Source: Aquirhabdus sp. (GTDB lineage: Bacteria; Pseudomonadota; Gammaproteobacteria; Pseudomonadales; Moraxellaceae). Taken from it: a stretch of DNA of 5,533 bases. The position numbers were made by a program, and so were the translations under genes. The DNA is taken from NCBI GenBank assembly GCA_030151145.1, contig JASLEL010000096.1, forward strand, positions 1-5,533, read 5' to 3'. Shown in pieces: positions 1 through 5,533 of the stretch. Each line of letters begins with the position of its first letter. Within the stretch, counting starts at the first letter, position 1. The notes beneath the pieces were generated by a model that saw nothing but the letters and a program-made list of their open reading frames with translations, was not told the DNA's origin and did not search any database.

Positions 1-411
1 GCTGAGGAGTACCAACGGCTGTTTGACCATTATCTGGTTGCGATGGTGCATTTCGTCATGCAGGAGACCGAAGAGCGCGACCAGATCTCGCGCATCTATA
101 CCCGCGAGCAGTTGGACCCGACCCCTGCCTTTGGTCGTCTCTACCTTGGTTTTGTCCATGATCTGCACGAGACACTGTCTGAGCTGGTGCGCCGTATTCT
201 GGGTGAGCACATTTCGCTGACCGAAGCCAAGATCATCACGCATACCCTGCTCGGTCAAGTCACGATCTTTAAATCCTCTCGTAAAGCCATCCTGACCAAT
301 CTGGGATGGGACTATTACCTGCCTGAACATATGGCCGAGATCGAGCGTCTCGTCCTGTTCCAGATTCACACCCTGATCCATGCGTATCAGCAACACCCAT
401 CGCACTCATAA
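1..411 (+). CDS. TetR-family regulator, CecR (YbiH)-type C-terminal domain, 5' truncated by window edge
   Basis: The frame is open from base 1 to the TAA at 409-411, giving 136 residues, so the gene starts upstream; the Met at 43 is internal and has no ribosome binding site. The visible part is all-helical and matches the C-terminal ligand/dimerisation domain of CecR-type TetR regulators (DUF1956). Signatures are ISRIYTREQLDPTPAF (about residues 30-45), the later THTLLGQ segment, and the IL-x-x-x-GW segment before the final helices. E. coli CecR is about 220 residues, so roughly the first 90, including the helix-turn-helix, are off-window. E. coli CecR controls an ABC exporter operon (ybhGFSR) and rhlE and affects sensitivity to some antibiotics. 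Here the gene sits 15 bp before an EmrAB-NodT pump, so the inference is a ligand-responsive repressor of its own operon. The family call is firm; the target and ligand are inferred. Confidence 0.85.
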   Translation, partial: AEEYQRLFDHYLVAMVHFVMQETEERDQISRIYTREQLDPTPAFGRLYLGFVHDLHETLSELVRRILGEHISLTEAKIITHTLLGQVTIFKSSRKAILTNLGWDYYLPEHMAEIERLVLFQIHTLIHAYQQHPSHS

Positions 412-426
412 ACAGAGCGTCATATC

Positions 427-1515
427 ATGGCTACCGCAACATCAAGCACAACATCGACTCCCGACAACGACATATCTGACATCAAACCGACATGGATGGG
501 ACGTAACCGCCCCTTCTTCATGTATGGCATTCCACTGGTCCTGCTGATCATCGGCATCGTGCTGTATCTGCAGGGTGGTCGCTATGTCAGCACCGACGAT
601 GCCTATGTCTCTGCCGCTCGCGTCGCCATCAGCCCGAGTATCTCTGGTCGCGTCACTGACATTCTGGTGCATGATAACCAGCAGGTGAAAAAAGGCGATG
701 TGCTGTTCAAGATCGACAACCGTCCCTATGTGATCGCCGTTGAGCAGGCCGAAGCGGACCTTGCCAAAGCCCGCCAACAAGTCGGATCGACCAAAGCCGA
801 CTATCAACAAAAACTCGCGACCGTACGCTCGGCACAGGATTCGCTGGCCTACCAAACGCGCGAGTACGATCGGCAGAAAAAACTCGCTGCCGTGGGCCTT
901 GCCTCTACCGCTCAGCTTGATCAGGCGCTGCATAATCTGCAAACCGCTCAGGCGCAGATCACCGCCGAGCAACAAGGCGCCGAGACTGTCCTCGCCAATC
1001 TGGGCGGTCAGGCCAACCTCGCACGCGATGAAGACCCAGCCGTCAAAGCCGCCATTGCCGCCCTTGATCGCGCCAAACTCAATCTAACCTATACCGTCGT
1101 CACCGCACCCATCGATGGCGTCGTGACCAAAGTCGAAAGTCTACAGATCGGCAGCTATATCAATGCTTCGGCAGCGGTCTTCTCGCTCGTGTCCAATCAT
1201 GACATCTGGGTCGAAGCGAACTTTAAGGAAACCGACCTCACCCATATGCGTGTCGGTCAGACAGCCAGCGTCACCGTAGATACTTTTTCTGGTAAAGCCT
1301 TAAAAGGTACGGTGGAGAGCATCAGCCCGGGGACCGGCTCGTCCTTCTCGCTCTTGCCACCGGAAAACTCCACCGGTAACTGGGTCAAAGTTGTGCAACG
1401 TCTGCCCGTGCGTATCACGATCCAGAACCCCGACCAACTGCAGCTCGCGGATGGCCTGAGTGTCCAAGCCGAAGTCGATACCCAGCATCATCGCAGCCTG
1501 TCTGGAGTGCTGTAA
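427..1515 (+). CDS. emrA: EmrA-type periplasmic membrane fusion (adaptor) protein of an MFS efflux pump
   Basis: This HlyD/EmrA-family adaptor links the inner-membrane antiporter to the outer-membrane channel. The 362-residue protein has a short polar cytoplasmic tail and one membrane anchor at about residues 30-48. The family hallmark STDDAYV lies at 55-61. The first half of the lipoyl-like domain follows (SGRVTDILV to GDVLFKID, about 73-97). An Ala/Gln-rich alpha-helical hairpin spans about 102-218, and the second lipoyl half (VVTAPIDGVV) lies at 224-233. A beta-barrel region (IWVEANFKETDL) leads to the EmrA signature GTGSSFSLLPPENSTGNW at 302-319. It is slightly shorter than E. coli EmrA (390), which may reflect a shorter hairpin fitted to the NodT partner. 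The start at 427 has only a weak AGAG at 414-417, nine bases upstream, suggesting partial dependence on translation of the regulator gene. EmrA-like is secure; the symbol is by similarity, not proven orthology. Confidence 0.93.
   Translation: MATATSSTTSTPDNDISDIKPTWMGRNRPFFMYGIPLVLLIIGIVLYLQGGRYVSTDDAYVSAARVAISPSISGRVTDILVHDNQQVKKGDVLFKIDNRPYVIAVEQAEADLAKARQQVGSTKADYQQKLATVRSAQDSLAYQTREYDRQKKLAAVGLASTAQLDQALHNLQTAQAQITAEQQGAETVLANLGGQANLARDEDPAVKAAIAALDRAKLNLTYTVVTAPIDGVVTKVESLQIGSYINASAAVFSLVSNHDIWVEANFKETDLTHMRVGQTASVTVDTFSGKALKGTVESISPGTGSSFSLLPPENSTGNWVKVVQRLPVRITIQNPDQLQLADGLSVQAEVDTQHHRSLSGVL
1504..1507 (+). promoter_or_regulatory. Shine-Dalgarno site for emrB, inside the end of emrA
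   Basis: GGAG lies seven bases before the ATG at 1515. It sits within the last codons of emrA, and the emrA stop and emrB start share one base (TAATG). This supports the 1515 start and translational coupling of adaptor and antiporter. Confidence 0.8.
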
Positions 1516-3050
1516 TGAACGCCGCCCGCGTCAAACATCATGGCATCATCACGCTGTCGGTGATGCTCGCCACGATCATGCAGGCACTGGATACCACCAT
1601 TGCCAACGTGGCCCTGCCACGCATGCAGGGGACCTTGTCTGCCACGCAGGATCAGATGACCTGGGTGCTGACTTCCTATATCGTTGCGGCAGCCATCACC
1701 ATTCCTCTGACTGGCTGGCTGTCCAATCGCTATGACCGCAAGAAGATTTTCCTGATCTCGATTGCAGGCTTTACCGTCGCATCCGCCCTGTGCGGCTTGG
1801 CTGAGAACTTGCCGCAAATCGTGCTCTTTCGCCTGCTGCAAGGCATCAGCGGGGCGGCGCTCGTGCCGCTGTCGCAGTCGATCCTGTTTGATATCAATCC
1901 GCCTGAGCATCATGGTCGCGCCATGGCGGCATGGGGGGTCGGTGTCACCATGGGCCCGATCCTCGGGCCTGCGCTCGGCGGCTGGCTGACCGAGAACTAT
2001 AACTGGCGCTGGGTGTTCTTTATCAATGTGCCAATCGGAATCATTGCCTTTCTAGGTTTGCTGTTCTTCCTGCACAAGAAAGAAGGCAATCCCACCATCC
2101 GCTTTGACTTCTTTGGTTTTATCACCTTGAGTCTCGGTATTGGCGCGCTACAGATGATGATGGATCGTGGCGAGCTACTCGACTGGTTCTCATCGCCTGA
2201 AGTCATTGCCGAGGCGATCATCGCGGCGCTGGGGTTTTACTTCTTTATCGTGCATATGTTCACGCACAAGAAGCCTTTCCTCAATCCGCGCCTGTTTAAG
2301 GACGCCAACTTCCTGACCAGCAATCTGTTTATCTTTGTCGTGGGTGTGGTGCTGTTTGCGACCCTCGCGCTGATCCCACCGATGCTGCAGGGACTGATGA
2401 ATTATCCGGTCGTCACGACCGGCCTTGTGACCGCACCACGTGGTGCCGGCACCATGCTGGCGATGATGGTGGTGGGCCGTCTGGTCGGCCGGGTCGATAC
2501 CCGCGTGCTAATGGGCACCGGACTGACCCTCACTGCCATCTCGCTGTGGCAGATGACACAGTTCTCACTGCTGATGGGTGAATGGCCGCTGATCATCTCG
2601 GGTGTGCTGCAAGGCTTTGGCGTGGGCCTGGTCTATGTGCCCTTAAGTACCGTCGCCTTTGCCACACTATCCACCGATCTGCGTAACGAAGGCACGGCAT
2701 TCTTTAATCTCATGCGCAACATCGGCAGCAGTATTGGCATCTCGGCGGTCCAGATCCTGCTCACGCGTAACACCCAGATCGTGCATGCGAATTTAAGCGA
2801 GCACATCATCCCCTATAACACCGCCGCACAAACCGCACTGCAGGCGCATCAGATTGACCTCGGCAATACCGCCAGCCTGCAAATGCTGAACGGCATGATC
2901 ACGCGTCAAGCCGGCATGATTGCCTATGTGGATGACTTCAAGCTGATCCTGTGGCTGACGCTGGCGTTATTACCGTTCCTGATCCTGCTCAAGAAACCCA
3001 AACCGCTCTCGCCTGCGGCCAAACAAGCCCATGCGGCCGTGATGGAGTAA
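1515..3050 (+). CDS. emrB: EmrB-type MFS drug:H+ antiporter (DHA2 family, 14 TM)
   Basis: This inner-membrane proton-coupled exporter belongs to the DHA2 (14-TM) branch of the major facilitator superfamily. At 511 residues it is nearly the same length as E. coli EmrB (512). The DHA2 motif LDTTIANVALP is at residues 25-35 in TM1. MFS motif A, GWLSNRYDRKKIF, is at 67-79 in the TM2-TM3 loop. A motif-B arginine lies in LFRLLQG (about 104-110). The antiporter motif C, GVGVTMGPILGPALGG, is at 141-156 in TM5. The rest alternates hydrophobic spans, with a polar loop at about 420-475 before the last TM and a basic cytoplasmic C-terminus. Known substrates of the family are hydrophobic drugs, uncouplers, dyes and fatty acids; the substrate here cannot be read from sequence. 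It is coupled to the adaptor gene by a one-base overlap and no key motif is missing. Family confidence is very high; orthology to E. coli EmrB is likely but untested. Confidence 0.95.
   Translation: MNAARVKHHGIITLSVMLATIMQALDTTIANVALPRMQGTLSATQDQMTWVLTSYIVAAAITIPLTGWLSNRYDRKKIFLISIAGFTVASALCGLAENLPQIVLFRLLQGISGAALVPLSQSILFDINPPEHHGRAMAAWGVGVTMGPILGPALGGWLTENYNWRWVFFINVPIGIIAFLGLLFFLHKKEGNPTIRFDFFGFITLSLGIGALQMMMDRGELLDWFSSPEVIAEAIIAALGFYFFIVHMFTHKKPFLNPRLFKDANFLTSNLFIFVVGVVLFATLALIPPMLQGLMNYPVVTTGLVTAPRGAGTMLAMMVVGRLVGRVDTRVLMGTGLTLTAISLWQMTQFSLLMGEWPLIISGVLQGFGVGLVYVPLSTVAFATLSTDLRNEGTAFFNLMRNIGSSIGISAVQILLTRNTQIVHANLSEHIIPYNTAAQTALQAHQIDLGNTASLQMLNGMITRQAGMIAYVDDFKLILWLTLALLPFLILLKKPKPLSPAAKQAHAAVME
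3044..3047 (+). promoter_or_regulatory. Shine-Dalgarno site that fixes the start of the outer-membrane factor gene
   Basis: GGAG, in the last codons of emrB, lies eight bases before the ATG at 3056. That start puts a lipoprotein signal peptide at the N-terminus. The in-frame upstream ATG at 2951 would add 35 non-hydrophobic residues inside emrB and bury the signal, so 3056 is preferred. Confidence 0.8.
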
Positions 3051-3055
3051 CCGAT

Positions 3056-4519
3056 ATGCAACCCCTGACCTTCAAGACTCCCGCCGCGCTGCGCACTGGC
3101 CTTTCTGTGCTTGCATCCAGCATCCTGCTATCCGCCTGTACCGTCGGCCCCAACTTTGTCGCGCCGCAGACGCCTGCGGTCAAGCAGTTCAACCGTGATG
3201 GTGACCCGACCCAGCTGGATCAGCAGACCCTGCAGATGGGCACGGATGTCGCACCCGACTGGTGGCAAAACTTCCAGTCGCCACAGCTGAATAACATCAT
3301 GCAGCAGGCACTGGCGGGCAACTACACGCTGCAGAGCGTCGAAGCTACCTTGGCGCAGGCACAGGCCGAAGTCGATGCCACCGCAGGTACACGTGATCCA
3401 CAAGTAAACCTCACGGCCAATGCCGGACGGCAGAAATACGGCTCCTCACTCTTCGGCCCCAGTGGTTTTCACATCCCGCCGTTTAACTACTATACGGCAG
3501 GCCCGCAAGTGAGCTACCTCGTGGACTTCGCTGGTGGCAAGCGCCGAGCGCTGGAGCAGCAAGAAGCCCTGCGTGAATACCAACGCTATGAAGCCGCCGC
3601 CGCCAAGCTCACGGTCAGCGGCAATGTCGTCGCGCAAGTGATGAACATCACCGCAAGCAAGATCCAGCAAAACCTGATTCAGAGCATCATCCGCGATGAC
3701 GAACAAAGTCTGGCGCTGGTCCGGCAAGCCCGCCAGATCGGCTCAGCGACCGAGCCTGATCTATTGAATGCCCAAAGCCAAATGGCAACCGATCAGGCCC
3801 GCCTGCCGGAACTTGAGCAACAGCAGATCGCCGCGACCCACGCACTCGCGATCCTCACTGGACACGCACCAGCCGACTGGCAGGCCCCGGACTTCAGCAT
3901 GACGGATTTTCGTCTGCCTGCTCGCCTGCCCTTAAGCCTGCCCTCCCAGCTCGTGCATAATCGCCCCGATATCATGGCTTCCGAGTCGCAATTGCACGCG
4001 GCCAGTGCTGCCATCGGCGTGGCAACCGCCAATATGTATCCCAGCCTGAACCTGACGGCCAATATCACCCAGCAGGCACTCTCCCCCAGCAAGCTCTTTC
4101 TGGCGTCATCCAATGCCTGGGCCTTTGCAGGCGGATTGACTGCACCGATCTTTAATGGCGGCACCCTGTCAGCGGAGAAGCGTGCGGCCCAGAGCGCCTA
4201 TCAGAGTGCGGCTGCCAGCTATCAGCAGGTCGTACTGCAGTCGTTCGCACAGGTGGCGGATGTGCTCAAGGCACTGGAGCATGATGCCGCTGAGATTCGT
4301 ACACGCCAGCAGGCAGCAGATGTAGCCGCACAGGGCGCAAAGCTGGCTCACCTCAGCTATCAGCTCGGTCAGGGCACCGTCCCCCAGATGCTGGATGCCG
4401 AACGCCGTAGCCATGAGGCCGCACTGGCACTGGTCAAGAGCAAGGTGCAGCAGTATCAGGATACTGCGCTGCTCTATCTGGCGTTAGGCGGCGGCACACT
4501 CAGCGCGCCTGCGTCATAG
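3056..4519 (+). CDS. NodT-family outer-membrane efflux lipoprotein (TolC-like channel)
   Basis: This is the outer-membrane duct of the tripartite pump, of the RND/MFS outer-membrane factor family. From the ATG at 3056 it has 487 residues, typical of the family. The N-terminus is a lipoprotein signal: basic residues, a hydrophobic core, then lipobox LSAC with the lipidated Cys at residue 28. It is followed by TVGPNF, the family's usual post-cysteine motif. Two outer-membrane efflux protein repeats follow, rich in Gln/Ala coiled-coil helices. The second repeat opens with the hallmark RPDI at 303-306, then an AAIGVATANMYPSL-type segment. A late GQGTVPQMLDAE segment matches the conserved end of the second repeat. 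The gene starts 5 bp after emrB, so the operon supplies its own channel instead of depending on a distant tolC. It probably assembles as a trimer. Alternative names for such proteins include OprM-, CusC- or FusA-like; I leave the symbol empty because the subtype cannot be resolved by eye. Confidence 0.93.
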   Translation: MQPLTFKTPAALRTGLSVLASSILLSACTVGPNFVAPQTPAVKQFNRDGDPTQLDQQTLQMGTDVAPDWWQNFQSPQLNNIMQQALAGNYTLQSVEATLAQAQAEVDATAGTRDPQVNLTANAGRQKYGSSLFGPSGFHIPPFNYYTAGPQVSYLVDFAGGKRRALEQQEALREYQRYEAAAAKLTVSGNVVAQVMNITASKIQQNLIQSIIRDDEQSLALVRQARQIGSATEPDLLNAQSQMATDQARLPELEQQQIAATHALAILTGHAPADWQAPDFSMTDFRLPARLPLSLPSQLVHNRPDIMASESQLHAASAAIGVATANMYPSLNLTANITQQALSPSKLFLASSNAWAFAGGLTAPIFNGGTLSAEKRAAQSAYQSAAASYQQVVLQSFAQVADVLKALEHDAAEIRTRQQAADVAAQGAKLAHLSYQLGQGTVPQMLDAERRSHEAALALVKSKVQQYQDTALLYLALGGGTLSAPAS

Positions 4520-4558
4520 TCCTTTCCACGCTGCATAGACCCATCCGTTTGATCACAC

Positions 4559-4585
4559 AACGCCCGGCAGATACGACCGGGCGTT
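4559..4585 (+). terminator. Probable intrinsic terminator of the efflux operon
   Basis: A perfect 9-bp inverted repeat, AACGCCCGG and CCGGGCGTT, encloses a 9-base loop, 39 bp after the stop codon of the outer-membrane factor gene. Seven of the nine pairs are G-C. Only a short T stretch follows (TTTGTATTG), so termination may be incomplete or helped by another factor. Its position between two transcription units supports the call. Confidence 0.7.
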
Positions 4586-4743
4586 TGTATTGATGATCAT
4601 TGGTTTCATGCATCAGATGGTGCGTTACATCCGATCACCTCGGGAAAAAGGATGCCCACGATCTACAGAGTATGTTAGATTTACCTGAAGAAAAAAGACG
4701 TTAGACCATGTGCAGTCGTGGATCTATCGGCAAATAATTATTC

Positions 4744-4748
4744 AGGAG
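4744..4748 (+). promoter_or_regulatory. Shine-Dalgarno site of the YceI-family gene
   Basis: AGGAG lies seven bases before the ATG at 4756. The next in-frame ATG, at 4813, has no purine-rich site in front of it, so 4756 is the better start even though it makes the signal peptide long. Confidence 0.8.
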
Positions 4749-4755
4749 TTTCGTC

Positions 4756-5379
4756 ATGCTCGGCCATCGCATTCGGACCACCCTCCCAGTATCAATCAAT
4801 CATACGCGACCCATGCTGCTTGCCCTGACGCTGTGCACTGCACCGCTTGTGACTACGGTCACTCATGCTACCGAATGGGAGCTCAATAAGGACAAAAGCC
4901 AGTTACAGTTTAAAGCCGGTGGTTTTGTGAAGGCGAGCGGCAGCTTTCGCAGCTTTGATGCCCAGTTTAAAGGCGATCTCATCATTGACCCAGCACACGT
5001 GGTCATCCATGCCACTGTCGATACCGCCAGTGTCGCAACCGGCTCTGACCTGCAGGATCAGTATTTGAAAGGGGATGCGTTCTTTGATGTCAAGAGATTC
5101 CCCAAAGCGGAGTTCAACAGCACTCAGATCATCGTCCATGACCTGCGCCACGCGACGATTCAGGGCAATCTGATCATCAAAGGCATCAGCAAACCCATTT
5201 CGTTTGATACCACCTTTGACACCCCGACCGTCGATCCCACCACGCATACCATGTCGATTACCTCGCATGGCAGTATCACCATCAACCGCGACGACTGGGG
5301 AATGGACGCCTTCATTCCCGGCGTCAGCAACCAGATTACGGTCACCGTCAACAACGTGATCCGTGCCAAAGCCGAATAA
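4756..5379 (+). CDS. Secreted YceI-family lipocalin-like (polyisoprenoid-binding) protein
   Basis: The 207-residue product has an N-terminal secretion signal. A basic leader with Arg5, Arg7 and Arg18 precedes a hydrophobic core at about 20-35, and a likely signal peptidase I site follows THA at residue 38. This leaves a mature periplasmic protein of about 169 residues. The mature part is one YceI domain: WELNKDKSQLQF at its start, SGSFRSFDAQFKGDL as the first barrel strands, then the DQYLKGDAFFDVKRFPKAEF segment typical of the family. It ends with the DDWGMD and VSNQITVTVNNVIRA segments. YceI proteins are beta-barrels that bind isoprenoid lipids such as ubiquinone or polyprenols in known structures. 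Their physiological role is poorly settled and is often linked to stress or lipid handling. The gene stands alone behind a terminator with a strong ribosome site. No cytochrome b561 partner is visible here. I give no symbol, because several paralogous subgroups share this fold. Confidence 0.92.
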   Translation: MLGHRIRTTLPVSINHTRPMLLALTLCTAPLVTTVTHATEWELNKDKSQLQFKAGGFVKASGSFRSFDAQFKGDLIIDPAHVVIHATVDTASVATGSDLQDQYLKGDAFFDVKRFPKAEFNSTQIIVHDLRHATIQGNLIIKGISKPISFDTTFDTPTVDPTTHTMSITSHGSITINRDDWGMDAFIPGVSNQITVTVNNVIRAKAE

Positions 5380-5463
5380 ATAGGCTCTCTCAATACAAAT
5401 CTATCAAGCGCTGTCTTGTGACAGAAATAGTCCATTTTTAGTATTAATTTGTTAAAAAAATTA

Positions 5464-5479
5464 TGTGACTCAGTTCACG
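5464..5479. promoter_or_regulatory. Candidate CRP/Vfr-type binding site
   Basis: TGTGA-CTCAGT-TCACG matches the CRP half-site pattern TGTGA-N6-TCACA at nine of ten conserved bases. It lies in an AT-rich non-coding region and is flanked on the left by an A/T run (5452-5463). Its centre is about 63 bases upstream of the start predicted from the TATAAT at 5523-5528, close to the class I activator position. The match is seen in the sequence; function and the presence of a CRP-like protein in this host are inferred. Confidence 0.4.
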
Positions 5480-5499
5480 CTTTATGGCAAAATCAGTGT

Positions 5500-5518
5500 G
5501 TAGTCAAGCTCAGACTAC
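5500..5518. repeat. Perfect 6-bp dyad GTAGTC-N7-GACTAC, possible operator or weak hairpin
   Basis: The two arms at 5500-5505 and 5513-5518 are exact inverted copies around the loop AAGCTCA. The dyad ends four bases before a TATAAT hexamer, so it covers the place where a -35 element would be. It could be a regulator's operator. It could instead be a weak terminator stem, since CTTTTATAATT follows, but it lies 120 bp past the last gene and is not GC-rich. Confidence 0.35.
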
Positions 5519-5522
5519 CTTT

Positions 5523-5528
5523 TATAAT
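5523..5528 (+). promoter_or_regulatory. Candidate -10 hexamer of a promoter reading out of the window
   Basis: TATAAT is an exact sigma-70 -10 consensus. With 16-18 bp spacing, the upstream hexamer (TAGTCA, GTAGTC or TGTAGT) does not resemble TTGACA, so the promoter would be weak unless activated. The gene it would serve lies beyond the window end. Confidence 0.35.
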
Positions 5529-5533
5529 TAGAG

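Noticed and set aside
43..411. A complete 122-residue gene starting at the ATG at 43
   Set aside because: The same frame is open to base 1, the residues before this Met continue the CecR-type domain, and there is no ribosome site, so it is the 3' part of a longer gene.
442..975. Long antisense open frame opposite emrA (177 codons on the - strand)
   Set aside because: It lies wholly within a strongly supported gene, shows no recognisable domain, and is explained as a shadow of the coding strand's codon bias.
1488..1913. Antisense open frame across the emrA/emrB junction
   Set aside because: The composition is Arg/Gln/His-rich and low in plausible structure, with no ribosome site or promoter; it is a shadow frame.
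2951..3055. N-terminal extension of the outer-membrane factor to the ATG at 2951
   Set aside because: It would overlap emrB by 100 bp and put 35 polar residues before a clear lipoprotein signal peptide; the ATG at 3056 has its own GGAG.
5401..5430. Possible terminator after the YceI-family gene: CTGTC-TTGT-GACAG with an outer CTAT/ATAG pair
   Set aside because: The inner stem is only 5 bp, the outer pair is separated by an uneven internal loop, and no T run follows directly, so it is too weak to call.
5445..5463. TAATTT-N7-AAATTA inverted repeat
   Set aside because: It is made only of A and T in an AT-rich stretch, so an inverted match is expected by chance; at most it adds curvature near the candidate CRP site.

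Overview
The window reads as an ordinary chromosomal stretch of a moderately GC-rich Gram-negative bacterium. An outer-membrane efflux lipoprotein and an inner-membrane-anchored membrane fusion protein require a two-membrane envelope. The protein families and their similarity to E. coli relatives suggest a gammaproteobacterium. A Halomonadaceae- or Zymobacter-like host is only a guess; nothing in the window fixes the genus.

All five genes lie on the + strand. Positions 1-411 hold the C-terminal part of a TetR-family regulator of the CecR (YbiH) type, whose DNA-binding half lies upstream of the window. It is followed after 15 bp by an EmrA-type membrane fusion protein (427-1515). An EmrB-type 14-TM drug:H+ antiporter (1515-3050) overlaps that gene by one base, and a NodT-family outer-membrane lipoprotein (3056-4519) follows after 5 bp. 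A GC-rich hairpin at 4559-4585 probably ends this operon. After a 236-bp gap comes a separately expressed secreted YceI-family lipocalin-like protein (4756-5379). The last 154 bp are AT-rich, contain no gene, and look like a promoter region for a gene beyond the window: a CRP-like palindrome, a perfect dyad and a TATAAT hexamer lie in order.

The four-gene operon encodes a complete tripartite pump plus its probable repressor. The antiporter takes substrate from the inner membrane or cytoplasm, the fusion protein spans the periplasm, and the NodT protein provides the outer-membrane duct, so the pump need not borrow TolC as E. coli EmrAB does. The regulator probably senses a pump substrate and represses its own operon; the operator and promoter lie outside the window.

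I found no mobile element, CRISPR array, RNA gene or clearly new system. The most interesting points are the pairing of a CecR-type regulator with an MFS pump and the layered regulatory-looking DNA at the right edge.
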